From: an uncultured Clostridium sp.
GTDB lineage: Bacteria; Bacillota; Clostridia; TANB77; CAG-508
Length of the DNA stretch: 52,278 bases
Reading direction: 5' to 3'
Assembly: GCA_902492105.1 (NCBI GenBank)
Contig: CABUKD010000007.1
Span: 1-52,278, forward strand
Made by a program: the position numbers and the translations under genes
In this document: positions 37,338 through 46,281 of the stretch, piece by piece
Numbering within the stretch: the stretch's first letter is position 1
How the letters are laid out: the number at the start of each line of letters is the position of its first letter
Notes under the pieces: model-generated
What the model was told of the DNA's origin: nothing
Seen by the model: only the letters and a program-made list of their open reading frames with translations
Database searches by the model: none

Positions 37338-37490
37338 GGGATACTTTTGCTTGTTCTTAACGCATAGGAAAAAAATAAAATAGAAATACAGTAAACAGTA
37401 TAAGTATTACAGAAAAATAAAAATTTAAATATTATAAAATAAAATACAATAAATAGAAAATAAAAATATTATTTAAAAGGAGCGAAATGT

Positions 37491-39257
37491 ATGTATAGGA
37501 ATCATAATTGCGGAGAATTAACCAGTAAAAACATAGGAGAGCAAGTAACACTAGCAGGTTGGGTACAAAAAATTAGAAACTTAGGAGCTATGGTGTTTAT
37601 TGATTTACGTGACCAATTTGGTATTACACAAATTGTTATTTCAGCAGATAACCACACTATTAATAAAGAAATATTAAACCAAATAGTAACAGAATGTGTA
37701 CTACAAGTAGTAGGAAAAGTAGTAGAACGTTCTAACAAAAATCCTAAAATGCCAACAGGAGAAATAGAAATAGAAGCACAAAAAATTGAAATTTTAGGAA
37801 AATGTAAAAATGTGCTACCTTTTGAAATTAATTCAGAAAAAGCAGGAGAAGTAAAAGAAGATTTAAGATTAGAATATCGTTTCTTGGACCTAAGAAATGA
37901 TAAACTTCATCAAACTATTTTACTTCGTAGCGAAATTATGAAAACACTACGTAAAAAAATGGATGAACTAGGTTTTACAGAAATTCAAACTCCAATTTTA
38001 GCAAATTCTTCTCCAGAAGGAGCAAGAGATTATTTAGTACCAAGTAGACTTCATCCAGGAGAATTTTATGCGCTTCCACAAGCACCACAACAATTTAAAC
38101 AATTGCTTATGGTTTCTGGTTTTGATAAATATTATCAAATTGCACCATGTTTTAGAGACGAAGACCCTAGAGCAGATAGAGCACCAGGAGAATTCTACCA
38201 ATTAGATTTTGAAATGAGTTTTGCAGAGCAAGAAGATGTACTAAAAGTATTAGGAGAAATTTTTACTACTGTTTTTAAAACACATACCAATTGGAAAGTG
38301 GATGAAGCACCATTTATTAAAATTCCATATTTAGAAGCTATGGAGAAATATGGTAGTGATAAGCCAGATTTAAGAAACCCACTTATTATTCAAGACGTAA
38401 CAGATGTTTTTGAAAAAGTAGAATTCAATGCTTTTAAAGGAAAAACAGTAAAAGCAATTGTAGTGCCAGATGGTGCAAACCAAGGTAGAAAATTCTTTGA
38501 TAGTATGACAGAATTTGCAGTAAACGAAGCAGGAGCAAAAGGTCTTGCTTGGTTAAAAGTAGATAATGAAAATGTAGTATCTGGTGGTATTGCTAAATTT
38601 ATAACACCAGAAGTTCAAAAACAATTAGAAGAAAAAATTGGGCTAAAACCAAATTGTGCAGTATTCTTTATGGTAGATGAACTAAAAACGGTACAAAAAA
38701 TAGCAGGAGCGGTACGTATAGAACTTGGAAACAGATTAGATTTATTAGAAAAAAATGTATATCGTTTATGCTATATTGTAGATTTTCCAATGTATGAATT
38801 ATCTGACGAAGGTACTATAGATTTTAATCATAACCCATTTTCTATGCCACAAGGTGGAATGGAAGCTTTAACAACGAAAGATCCATTAGAAATTTTGGCA
38901 TACCAATATGATGTAGTATGTAATGGATATGAAGTAGCATCAGGAGCAGTAAGAAACCATGACTCAGAATTAATGGTAAAAGCATTTGAAATTGCAGGCT
39001 ATAGTGAACAAGAAGTAGAAACTAGATTTGGTGCTTTGTATAATGCTTTCCAATATGGTACACCACCACATGCAGGTGCAGCACCAGGGCTAGATAGAAT
39101 GGTAATGCTTGTTGCAGATAGCAAAAATATTCGTGAAGTAATTGCCTTCCCTAAAAATAAAAAGGCAAGAGATTTACTTATGAGAGCACCAAGCAAAGTT
39201 TCTCAAAAACAATTAGAAGATGTACATATTCAAGTTGTAGAAGAGAAAGAAAAATAA
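37491..39257 (+). CDS. aspS: Aspartyl-tRNA synthetase
   Basis: The bacterial-type 588-residue enzyme charges tRNA-Asp. It has the N-terminal OB fold (VTLAGWVQKIRNLGAMVFID), motif 1 near MDELGFTEIQTPIL, motif 2 in CFRDEDPRADRAPGEFYQLD and the GAD domain inserted in the core. Motif 3 is GAAPGLDRMVMLVADSKNIR, followed by EVIAFPKNKKARDLL. AAGGAG lies 9 bases before the ATG. Single gene with a terminator at 39276. The 15-base terminal extension is normal. Confidence 0.96.
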   Translation: MYRNHNCGELTSKNIGEQVTLAGWVQKIRNLGAMVFIDLRDQFGITQIVISADNHTINKEILNQIVTECVLQVVGKVVERSNKNPKMPTGEIEIEAQKIEILGKCKNVLPFEINSEKAGEVKEDLRLEYRFLDLRNDKLHQTILLRSEIMKTLRKKMDELGFTEIQTPILANSSPEGARDYLVPSRLHPGEFYALPQAPQQFKQLLMVSGFDKYYQIAPCFRDEDPRADRAPGEFYQLDFEMSFAEQEDVLKVLGEIFTTVFKTHTNWKVDEAPFIKIPYLEAMEKYGSDKPDLRNPLIIQDVTDVFEKVEFNAFKGKTVKAIVVPDGANQGRKFFDSMTEFAVNEAGAKGLAWLKVDNENVVSGGIAKFITPEVQKQLEEKIGLKPNCAVFFMVDELKTVQKIAGAVRIELGNRLDLLEKNVYRLCYIVDFPMYELSDEGTIDFNHNPFSMPQGGMEALTTKDPLEILAYQYDVVCNGYEVASGAVRNHDSELMVKAFEIAGYSEQEVETRFGALYNAFQYGTPPHAGAAPGLDRMVMLVADSKNIREVIAFPKNKKARDLLMRAPSKVSQKQLEDVHIQVVEEKEK

Positions 39258-39275
39258 AAAAGTATAATTTTTATG

Positions 39276-39326
39276 CAGAACAGCTAAATTAATTTACAAG
39301 CATTTAAAATTAGTTTAGTTGTTCTG
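39276..39326 (+). terminator. Terminator of aspS
   Basis: A long imperfect stem pairs CAGAACAGCTAAA with TTTAGTTGTTCTG, followed by ATTTC. Confidence 0.65.
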
Positions 39327-39471
39327 ATTTCTATATAGTATAAAAATAGAATCTACATAAAACTTTATCATAAAAAATACAGTTTAAGAAAAATTCTAAT
39401 AGAAAACTAGTAAAAGTAATATTAATAAATAAACTTAGAAATAAATTGATAAATAAAAAGGAAGGAAGTAA

Positions 39472-40623
39472 ATGGAAAAAGAAAAAATGGAAAATAAGGA
39501 ACTCATAGGAAAGAAAAGAGTATTACTGGGAATGAGTGGCGGAGTAGATAGTTCTGTTTCAGCAATATTGTTAAAGCAAGCAGGGTATGAAGTAGTGGGA
39601 GCAACAATGCTCCTATGGAATGGAAATAGCACTTCTACCATAGAAGATGCCAAGAAAGTATGTGAACAATTACAAATAGAACATCATGTTATTAATCTAG
39701 AAAAGGAATTCAAGGAAAAAGTAATTCATAATTTTATTTCTTGTTATGAATGTGCCAAAACACCAAATCCATGTGTGGAATGTAATAAATATTTTAAATT
39801 TCAAGCTTTTTATGAGCAAGCAAAAAAATTAAATTGTGATTACATTGCTACAGGACACTATGCAAAAATACAGTGGAGTGAAGAATATAAGCAATATGTA
39901 TTAACAAAATCAAAGGCAGATAAAAAAGATCAAACCTACTTTTTATATCCTATTCCACAAAATTTATTAGATAAAATAATATTCCCATTAGCAGATTTTA
40001 CCGATAAAACAGAAATTAGAAAAATAGCAGAAGAAAATGGTTTAAATGTAGCCAAAAAGAAAGACAGCCAAGAAATTTGCTTTATTCCAAATAATAACTA
40101 TATTAGCTTTTTAGAACAAAATGGCGTAAAAAAGCAAAAACAAGGAAATATTGTATTAAAAGACGGAACTATTTTAGGAAAACACAAAGGACTTATTTAC
40201 TATACAGTAGGGCAAAGAAAAGGACTTGGTATTTCTTATGAACAGCCACTTTATGTTTTAAAATTAGATAAAGAAAAAAATGAAGTTATAGTAGGGACAG
40301 AAAAAGAGTTATACCAAACTACATTACAGACAAATGAGCTAAATTTTTTAATTGAAAACATAGATTTATCAAAACCAATAGAAGTTATGGCAAAAATACG
40401 TTACCGCGCAAATCCTGCTAAAGCAATATTAAAGGTAGAAGAAAAAGTAGTGCAAGTAAATGCAAAAAGTGAGGGCAATAATCAATTAAGAGATGGTAAA
40501 ACAAGTAAAATGCAAATAGCTACTTTAACTTTTGCAGAACCTCAAAGAGCCATTACTCCAGGGCAATCTGTTGTATTTTATTTAAATGATATTATGTTAG
40601 GTGGAGGGAAAATTGTAAAATAA
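39472..40623 (+). CDS. mnmA: tRNA-specific 2-thiouridylase MnmA
   Basis: MnmA puts sulfur on U34 of tRNA-Lys, -Glu and -Gln. The ATP-pyrophosphatase P-loop is LLGMSGGVDSSVSA. The two catalytic cysteines lie in CVECNKYFKF and QEICFIPNNNY, and the family signatures TGHYAKI, KDQTYFLY, VGQRKGLGI and the C-terminal PGQSVVFY are present. The protein has 383 residues; a hydrophilic insert near residue 335 (about VNAKSEGNNQLRDGKTSK) is longer than usual. GGAAGGAAG precedes ATG. Confidence 0.95.
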   Translation: MEKEKMENKELIGKKRVLLGMSGGVDSSVSAILLKQAGYEVVGATMLLWNGNSTSTIEDAKKVCEQLQIEHHVINLEKEFKEKVIHNFISCYECAKTPNPCVECNKYFKFQAFYEQAKKLNCDYIATGHYAKIQWSEEYKQYVLTKSKADKKDQTYFLYPIPQNLLDKIIFPLADFTDKTEIRKIAEENGLNVAKKKDSQEICFIPNNNYISFLEQNGVKKQKQGNIVLKDGTILGKHKGLIYYTVGQRKGLGISYEQPLYVLKLDKEKNEVIVGTEKELYQTTLQTNELNFLIENIDLSKPIEVMAKIRYRANPAKAILKVEEKVVQVNAKSEGNNQLRDGKTSKMQIATLTFAEPQRAITPGQSVVFYLNDIMLGGGKIVK

Positions 40624-40719
40624 AAACAAAAATTCGCAAGAAACTATTGATTAATTTATTACTTAATGGTACAATAAAATAGTAAGGAAAAATATAAATT
40701 TGTGAAAGAGGTGAAAGCT

Positions 40720-40998
40720 ATGTCTAACAATATTTCTGAAAAAGAAAAAGCACAAGAAACATTGGAATCACTAATTGCACAAATACAAGAACTTATGATT
40801 GAAATAAAAAATGAACAAACAAATTTAGCCAAAAATGCAGAAGAACATCACAAAGTCACTATGCAAAAATTGGACAGGTTAAGAACTTTTAATGAAATTG
40901 TAGATATGACCAATTGTATTTTTGAAAGAAGACTAGGTCATATAGAACAATCATTAGAAACAATCTGTAAAACAAATGGAAAAATGCCTCAATCTTAG
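40720..40998 (+). CDS. Small coiled-coil protein, unknown function
   Basis: The 92-residue product is highly helical, with heptad-like leucines and isoleucines (TLESLIAQIQELMIEIKNEQ), and has no membrane segment. It is probably a coiled coil; I do not recognise the family. AGAGGTG lies 7 bases before the ATG at 40720. Its last codons and stop lie inside the terminator hairpin at 40981. Confidence 0.6.
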   Translation: MSNNISEKEKAQETLESLIAQIQELMIEIKNEQTNLAKNAEEHHKVTMQKLDRLRTFNEIVDMTNCIFERRLGHIEQSLETICKTNGKMPQS

Positions 40999-41011
40999 AG
41001 GCATTTTTTTT
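40981..41011 (+). terminator. Terminator overlapping the coiled-coil gene
   Basis: Stem AAAATGCCTC / GAGGCATTTT, a 7-base loop that holds part of the stop codon, and eight T residues. Confidence 0.9.
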
Positions 41012-41035
41012 ATACAACAAGATTAAATTTCTTTG

Positions 41036-41065
41036 AATGGTGTATGTTTACAAACACCATTTTTA
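41036..41065 (-). terminator. Terminator of the deacetylase gene
   Basis: AATGGTGT and ACACCATT flank an internal GTTTAC/ACAAAC pairing, with A/T runs outside. It lies just after the stop of the leftward gene. Confidence 0.65.
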
Positions 41066-41084
41066 CTAACTCTAGTTTGTATTT

Positions 41085-41939
41085 CTAAAAAATAAAATCT
41101 TTCATACTTTTAAAGCGATACCCTTCACTTTTTAAGTAATCAATAGAACTTTGCAGCACATTTTGAGTTAAATTTAAATCTCCAGAATCATGCATTAAAA
41201 CAACCAATGTATTTTTATTTCTACTGGTATCTTTTAAATATTGTAATAATGTAGTAGAAGAAGCTTTTTGAACTCCATCATTGTTCAAGCAATTCCAATC
41301 TAAATAAGTGTAATCTATTTCTTCTAAATAAGAAATATACTTCTTTTTTACACTGTAATTTACCATAGAACCACAAGGAAAACGGAACAAATGAGAATGA
41401 TAATTTTCTATACCAATGGCATTAGAAATAGCCTTATCTGTTTTTAAAATTTCTTCTAAAAAACTTTCTCTATTTTGGTATAACTTTTGATCTTGGTGGG
41501 AATAGGTGTGGTTTGCAATAAAATGCCCTTCCTTGTAAGCACGTTTTACTAATTCTGGGTTTTGTTCTACTCTTTGCCCAATTACAAAAAAAGTAGCTGT
41601 AATATGATTTTCTTTTAAAATATCTAAAATGTCTGGAGTACATCTGTTAGTTGGACCATCATCAAAAGTAAGATAAGCTATTTTTTCTTTTTGTTCATAA
41701 ATACTGGTTATATTATCTCTCTTTTCTGGTGTTAGTATCATGGTACTGTTACTTTGAAATTCTTGATATAGTTCAGAAAAAGAATAAGAATTAGCAGTAG
41801 GAATGGAAGGTAAATAGATATGTTCTTCATCTTTTATTATTGTAGTTCTAAAAAGAAAAAAGCAAGCTAAAACTATCATAAGCAAAATGGTAAAACATAG
41901 AAAAAGTAGCCTTTTTTTCTTCATCAATACAATCCTCAT
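41085..41939 (-). CDS. Polysaccharide deacetylase (NodB domain), membrane anchored
   Basis: This is a carbohydrate esterase family 4 enzyme that probably deacetylates peptidoglycan GlcNAc outside the cell. A short cytoplasmic KKKR segment and one membrane helix (LLFLCFTILLMIVLACFFLF) are followed by the NodB domain. It shows TFDDGPTNRCTPDIL with the catalytic Asp pair, the metal-binding HTYSHQ, FRFPCGS and the end motif VVLMHDSG. It has 284 residues. Two starts are possible, ATG 41939 and ATG 41924; both have an upstream AGGA. Confidence 0.88.
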   Translation of the reverse strand: MRIVLMKKKRLLFLCFTILLMIVLACFFLFRTTIIKDEEHIYLPSIPTANSYSFSELYQEFQSNSTMILTPEKRDNITSIYEQKEKIAYLTFDDGPTNRCTPDILDILKENHITATFFVIGQRVEQNPELVKRAYKEGHFIANHTYSHQDQKLYQNRESFLEEILKTDKAISNAIGIENYHSHLFRFPCGSMVNYSVKKKYISYLEEIDYTYLDWNCLNNDGVQKASSTTLLQYLKDTSRNKNTLVVLMHDSGDLNLTQNVLQSSIDYLKSEGYRFKSMKDFIF

Positions 41940-42047
41940 AAAAATTCCATTCCTTTCTTAATTTTCTCAAAGGTACACATAGCTATGAAAGTATTTTCTT
42001 TCAAACTATGCCTCTATCGATTTTTATGATAAAAAAAGTAAAATATG

Positions 42048-42086
42048 TGTCGAAGTATTTACAGTATGAATAAAAAAAGCTATAAT
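42048..42086 (+). promoter_or_regulatory. murT promoter with TGTCGAA box
   Basis: TTTACA (42058-42063), a 17-base spacer and TATAAT (42081-42086). TGTCGAA at 42048-42054 lies just upstream of the -35 element and matches the Spo0A box core; binding is an inference. Confidence 0.65.
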
Positions 42087-42126
42087 AAGGTGTTAGAAGG
42101 AGAAAGAAGATAGGAGAAAAAATAAA

Positions 42127-43527
42127 ATGAACCAGAATAAAAAAACTTTTAGATTTTATATTGCCCTATGGATGGCAAAACTTGCTTCTTTTGCTTTAAA
42201 AGTATTAAGAAGAAATGCTACTAATTTTCCAGGTAAAGTGGCACTTACCATATGCCCAGACTTTTTGGCTAGAATAGGTAAGCCAAAAACGATTGTAGGG
42301 GTAACAGGAACTAATGGAAAAACCACAGTATGTAATATGATTAACGATATTTTAACACAAAATGGATATTCCTTTATGAACAATAAATATGGTTCTAATA
42401 TCAATGAAGGTATTACTACTACTTTGCTTCAAGGAGCAGGCCTATCAGGAAAGGCAAAAAAAGAATTAGCTGTATTAGAAATTGATGAAAGAAGTGCAAA
42501 CAAAGTTTATCCTTATGTTACACCAACTTATTTAGTATGTACTAATTTATTCCGTGACTCTCTTATGAGAAATGCTCATACAGAGTTTATTTCTGATATC
42601 TTAAACACCTATATTCCAAAAGAAACAATTATGATAGAAAATGCGGATGATTTAATTTGTAGCCATATTGCAGAAAATAATAAAAAAATTTATTTTGGAA
42701 TAGATAAATTACCTACAGATTCTGATCATTTTGAAAATATTACAAGAGATATTCGTGTTTGCCCAAAATGTTACTCAAAGTTAGAATATGATTATGTTAG
42801 ATATCATCATATTGGAAAAGCACATTGCACCAAATGTGATTTTAAAACTCCAGAAGCAGATTACTTATTAACAAATTTAGATTTAGAAAATAAAAAAATG
42901 ACAGTAAAACATGAAGAATCAGAAGAAATCTATGATTTAGTAAGTGATAATATTATTAATATTTACAACATGTTAGCAGTAATTATTGTTTTAAAACAAT
43001 TAGGACTAACACAAAAGCAAATTAATGATTCTTTTCAAAATCTAAAAATAGTAGAAACTAGATATAGCAAAGAAGAATATAAAGGATATGACATTATAAC
43101 ACAACTTGCTAAAGGAATGAACCCAATTGCTTGTTCTTTAGCATTTGACTATACTAGAAAACAACCAGGAAATAAAGCAGTAATCCTTATTTTAGACGAC
43201 TTGCATGAAGAGGCACATGGTTCAGAAGATACTGCTTGGCAATATGATGCAGATTATGAATTTTTAAATGATGATAGTATTAAACAATTAATTATTGCAG
43301 GACCACGTTATTTAGATTCGTATATTCGCTCTTTAATGGCAGATATTCCTGCAGAGAAAATGGTGCATGAAAATGACTTATTAGAAGCAACTAGTAAATT
43401 AAAGTTAGAAGGCATTGATAAAATATTTATTTTACATGACTTATATTCTATTACAGAAACAAAACAAATTAAACAAAAAGTAAAAGAATTAATTGATAGT
43501 AAAGTGGAGGAAAAACATGAAGATTGA
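42127..43527 (+). CDS. murT: Lipid II isoglutaminyl synthase subunit MurT
   Basis: MurT, with GatD, amidates the D-Glu of lipid II, making peptidoglycan precursors with isoglutamine. The Mur-ligase core has the P-loop VGVTGTNGKTTVCNMI and LEIDERSANKVYPYV. A small zinc-ribbon-like insert is present (CPKCYSKLEYDY, then CTKCDFKTP). The C-terminal DUF1727 domain has ILDDLHEEAHGSEDTAWQYD. It has 466 residues. It overlaps gatD by 11 bases, so both are translated together. Confidence 0.93.
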   Translation: MNQNKKTFRFYIALWMAKLASFALKVLRRNATNFPGKVALTICPDFLARIGKPKTIVGVTGTNGKTTVCNMINDILTQNGYSFMNNKYGSNINEGITTTLLQGAGLSGKAKKELAVLEIDERSANKVYPYVTPTYLVCTNLFRDSLMRNAHTEFISDILNTYIPKETIMIENADDLICSHIAENNKKIYFGIDKLPTDSDHFENITRDIRVCPKCYSKLEYDYVRYHHIGKAHCTKCDFKTPEADYLLTNLDLENKKMTVKHEESEEIYDLVSDNIINIYNMLAVIIVLKQLGLTQKQINDSFQNLKIVETRYSKEEYKGYDIITQLAKGMNPIACSLAFDYTRKQPGNKAVILILDDLHEEAHGSEDTAWQYDADYEFLNDDSIKQLIIAGPRYLDSYIRSLMADIPAEKMVHENDLLEATSKLKLEGIDKIFILHDLYSITETKQIKQKVKELIDSKVEEKHED

Positions 43528-44224
43528 AATATTGTATCCAGAGTTTTGCAATTTAAACGGGGACATGGGAAATATGAAATATTTAAAGCGCTGTTTGCCA
43601 GAAGCGGAAGTAATAGAAACAGCAATTGACCAAGAACCTAGTTTTCTTTCACAAGAAGATATTGCTTTGGTATATATGGGAACTTTATCAGAAAGGTCAC
43701 AAGAAATTGTAATCAAAAAGTTAATGCCATACAAAGAAGCAGTAAAACAGAAAATAGAAGCAGGACAACTCTTTTTATTTACTGGTAATAGTGTGGAAGT
43801 GCTTGGAAACTATATAGAAAATGAAGATAGAAGCAAAATAGAAGCATTAGGAATCTTCAATGTTTACGCAAAAAGAGACATGCTTCATAGACATAATAGT
43901 TTCTTTTTAGGAACCTATGAAGATATAGAAATACTTGGATTTAAGAGCCAATTTACGATGTTATATGGAGATAATTCGAATAACTATTTGGCAGAGGTAC
44001 AAATGGGAATTGGAATCAATCCAGAAACAAAATTAGAAGGAATTCATCAAAACAATTTTATAGCTACCTATGTAATTGGCCCATTACTTATTTTGAATCC
44101 ATACTTTACCTTAAAACTATTAAAAATGATGGGAGTAGATAAGCCAAAACTTGCTTTTGAAGAAGAGGTTTTAAAAGCTTATGAAGTAAGGTTAAAGAAA
44201 TTTAAAACTTTAGAAGCAAAATAA
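43517..44224 (+). CDS. gatD: GatD-like partner of MurT, apparently without glutaminase active-site residues
   Basis: GatD is normally the class I glutaminase that supplies ammonia to MurT. Position, overlap with murT, length (235 residues) and the start ILYPEFCNLNGDMGNMKYLK fit. But the nucleophile motif, usually CGG(Y/F)Q-LG, reads GNSVEVLG here, with Gly90 in place of Cys. The catalytic His of the HGP motif is Ile187 (YVIGPLLILNP). The subunit should therefore not hydrolyse glutamine by the known mechanism. It may be a structural partner while MurT uses free ammonia, or it may have another chemistry. GTGGAGG lies 7 bases upstream. Confidence 0.82.
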   Translation: MKIEILYPEFCNLNGDMGNMKYLKRCLPEAEVIETAIDQEPSFLSQEDIALVYMGTLSERSQEIVIKKLMPYKEAVKQKIEAGQLFLFTGNSVEVLGNYIENEDRSKIEALGIFNVYAKRDMLHRHNSFFLGTYEDIEILGFKSQFTMLYGDNSNNYLAEVQMGIGINPETKLEGIHQNNFIATYVIGPLLILNPYFTLKLLKMMGVDKPKLAFEEEVLKAYEVRLKKFKTLEAK

Positions 44225-44289
44225 TAGAAATAAAAAACATAAGATAACAGTCAATTTGCTACGAAAGATTGTAAGGTAAAAGCAACAAT

Positions 44290-44318
44290 TTGACAAATAG
44301 CCTATTTTATGCTAAAAT
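44290..44318 (+). promoter_or_regulatory. Promoter of the ABC-F leader
   Basis: TTGACA, a 17-base spacer and TAAAAT, 355 bases before the ABC-F start codon. Confidence 0.8.
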
Positions 44319-44434
44319 ATCAATATGTTTTGGCTATATGCCAAATAACTGAAAAGGATTGTCTAGCGGGTGTAAATATGCCTGCAAGTCAGAAGGCATG
44401 AATTTTCAGTTCTAGTAAGAGGAGGAATCAAAGT

Positions 44435-44461
44435 GTGAAAAAAATACGGAGCCCTCCGTAA
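44435..44461 (+). CDS. Putative leader peptide with an in-frame CGG
   Basis: A GTG start 8 bases after GAGGAGG gives an 8-residue zero-frame peptide (MKKIRSPP), with CGG as codon 5 and CCG as codon 8. If CGG shifts as elsewhere in this genome, the peptide becomes MKKIGALRKVEIILLIS, ending at TAA 44489. The two readings would place the ribosome differently relative to the attenuator stems. Very short, so support is weak. Confidence 0.35.
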   Translation: MKKIRSPP

Positions 44462-44520
44462 AGTAGAAATTATATTATTGATTTCTTAAATTTCTGCTTT
44501 GCATTTTTCTCCCTCCTAAG

Positions 44521-44550
44521 CCCCCAGTAATTTTTACTGGGGGTTCTTTT
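44521..44550 (+). terminator. Attenuator terminator before the ABC-F gene
   Basis: A perfect 10-bp stem CCCCCAGTAA / TTACTGGGGG with a short loop, then TTCTTTT. It lies about 120 bases before the ABC-F start. Confidence 0.9.
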
Positions 44551-44670
44551 AAAAAAGATTTCTTTATGTTACAATGAAATAGGAACATGAAAGGGTAAAA
44601 TGCAATACAAAAAGCAAAATGAAAATAAATAGAAAATGAACAGTAGAGATAGAAAGGAGAAAAAGAAGAT

Positions 44671-46170
44671 ATGTCTAATATTCAAGTTAATCACTTAACA
44701 TTTGGTTATGAAGGAAGCTATGAAAATGTTTTTGAAGATGTATCTTTTACCATAGATACTGACTGGAAATTGGGTCTTATTGGCAGAAATGGAAAAGGAA
44801 AAACTACTCTTTTAAATTTGTTATTAGGCAAATACACTTATCAAGGAACTATTTCTAAAAATGTAGAAGTATCTTATTTTCCTTATGAAGTAAAAGATAA
44901 ATCTCAGATGACAATAGAAATAGTAAATCAAATGATTCCTATGGTGGAAGACTGGCAAATTATAAAAGAATTGTCCCTACTCCACACACAAGCAGATATC
45001 CTATATAGAAGTTTTGATACATTAAGTGGTGGTGAACAAGTAAAAATACTACTTGCTACCTTATTTTTAAAAGAAAACAATTTTTTATTAATTGATGAAC
45101 CTACCAATCACTTAGATATAGAAACCAGAACAAATTTAATAGAGTATTTAAAAAAGAAAAAAGGTTTTATTTTAGTATCACATGATAGAAAATTTTTAGA
45201 TGAAGTAGTAGATCACATTATTGCTATTAACAATACCAATATTGAAATTCAAAAAGGAAATTTTAGTTCTTGGAAGGAAAACAAAGATAGGCAAGACCAG
45301 TTTGAAATAACACAAAATGAAAAATTAAAAGGAGAGATTCGTAAATTAGAAAAGGCGTCCAAGCAAACCGAAAATTGGTCAAATCAAGTAGAAAAAACGA
45401 AAATAGGCACTACGAATTCTGGCTCGAAACCAGATAAAGGTTATATAGGGCATCAAGCAGCAAAAATGATGAAAAGGTCCAAAGTATTAGAAAATAGGTA
45501 TGAGAAAAAAATAGAAGAAAAAGCACAATTATTAAACAATATAGATAGAAATGATAGGTTAACCATAAAACCATTATTTAGTAAAAAAGAACCAATGATT
45601 TTATTTCATCAATTTCAAATAGAATATGATAAAAAGCCTATTTTTACTCCTATTTCTTTTGCAGTAAATCAAGGAGATAGAATTGCTATTATTGGCAAAA
45701 ATGGAAGCGGAAAGTCAAGTATTTTAAAATGTATATTAGGGCAAGAAATTACTCACCAAGGAGAATATAAAAAAATAAATGACTTAAAAATTTCCTATGT
45801 TTCTCAAAATACAGATTATTTAAAAGGCAATCTAACACAAATTGCTAAACAAAACAATATAGACGAATCTATTTTTAAAGCAATGCTTGCTAAAATGGGA
45901 TTTACCAAAACAGATTTTGAAAGAGATGTAAGAGAATATAGTGAAGGACAGAAAAAGAAAGTATTGCTAGCAAAAAGTATTACAGAATCTGCTCATATAT
46001 ATGTTTGGGATGAACCATTAAACTATATTGATATATTAACTAAAATACAAATAGAAGAAGCTATTTTAAAATGGAAACCAACTATGATTTTTGTAGAACA
46101 TGATGAAGATTTTGTGCAAAAGGTGTCAACACAAATAATTTGTATTGACAAAGAAATAAAAGAATTATAA
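44671..46170 (+). CDS. ABC-F ribosomal protection protein (Lsa/CplR-like)
   Basis: ABC-F proteins bind the ribosomal E site and displace antibiotics such as lincosamides, pleuromutilins and streptogramin A. There are two ATP-binding cassettes and no membrane domain. The first has Walker A GRNGKGKTTL, LSGGEQVKILLA and LIDEPTNHLDIE; the second has GKNGSGKSSIL and YSEGQKKKVLLA with WDEPLNYID. The linker between them (residues about 195-275) is long and basic, as in Lsa-type proteins. It has 499 residues. Resistance phenotype cannot be read from sequence alone. It is preceded by the attenuator leader. Confidence 0.88.
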   Translation: MSNIQVNHLTFGYEGSYENVFEDVSFTIDTDWKLGLIGRNGKGKTTLLNLLLGKYTYQGTISKNVEVSYFPYEVKDKSQMTIEIVNQMIPMVEDWQIIKELSLLHTQADILYRSFDTLSGGEQVKILLATLFLKENNFLLIDEPTNHLDIETRTNLIEYLKKKKGFILVSHDRKFLDEVVDHIIAINNTNIEIQKGNFSSWKENKDRQDQFEITQNEKLKGEIRKLEKASKQTENWSNQVEKTKIGTTNSGSKPDKGYIGHQAAKMMKRSKVLENRYEKKIEEKAQLLNNIDRNDRLTIKPLFSKKEPMILFHQFQIEYDKKPIFTPISFAVNQGDRIAIIGKNGSGKSSILKCILGQEITHQGEYKKINDLKISYVSQNTDYLKGNLTQIAKQNNIDESIFKAMLAKMGFTKTDFERDVREYSEGQKKKVLLAKSITESAHIYVWDEPLNYIDILTKIQIEEAILKWKPTMIFVEHDEDFVQKVSTQIICIDKEIKEL

Positions 46171-46281
46171 AATGAAGAAAAATTCTAGATGATAGCAAAG
46201 CAGAAAGAGTTTTGTAAACTATTGAAAAAAAGTAATAACTATGATATAAATAGAAAAAGAAATGGAGAAAACAAAATTAAA

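Larger units (their letters stand above)
44325..44550 (+). ncRNA. Attenuator-type leader upstream of the ABC-F gene
   Basis: The leader holds several stems (TTTGGC/GCCAAA near 44329; AACTGAAA/TTTTCAGTT enclosing GCGGGT/GCCTGC). Next is a strong ribosome-binding site GAGGAGG with a short ORF, then alternative pairings (ACGGAG/CTCCGT; AGTAGAAATT/AATTTCTGCT), and finally a strong terminator. ABC-F ribosome-protection genes are known to be induced by drug-stalled ribosomes on such leaders. No known riboswitch consensus is visible. Confidence 0.65.

Noticed and set aside
37215..37490. T-box leader before aspS
   Set aside because: No conserved T-box sequence (AGGGTGGNACCGCG-like) or specifier loop is visible; only the inverted repeat around the promoter stands out.
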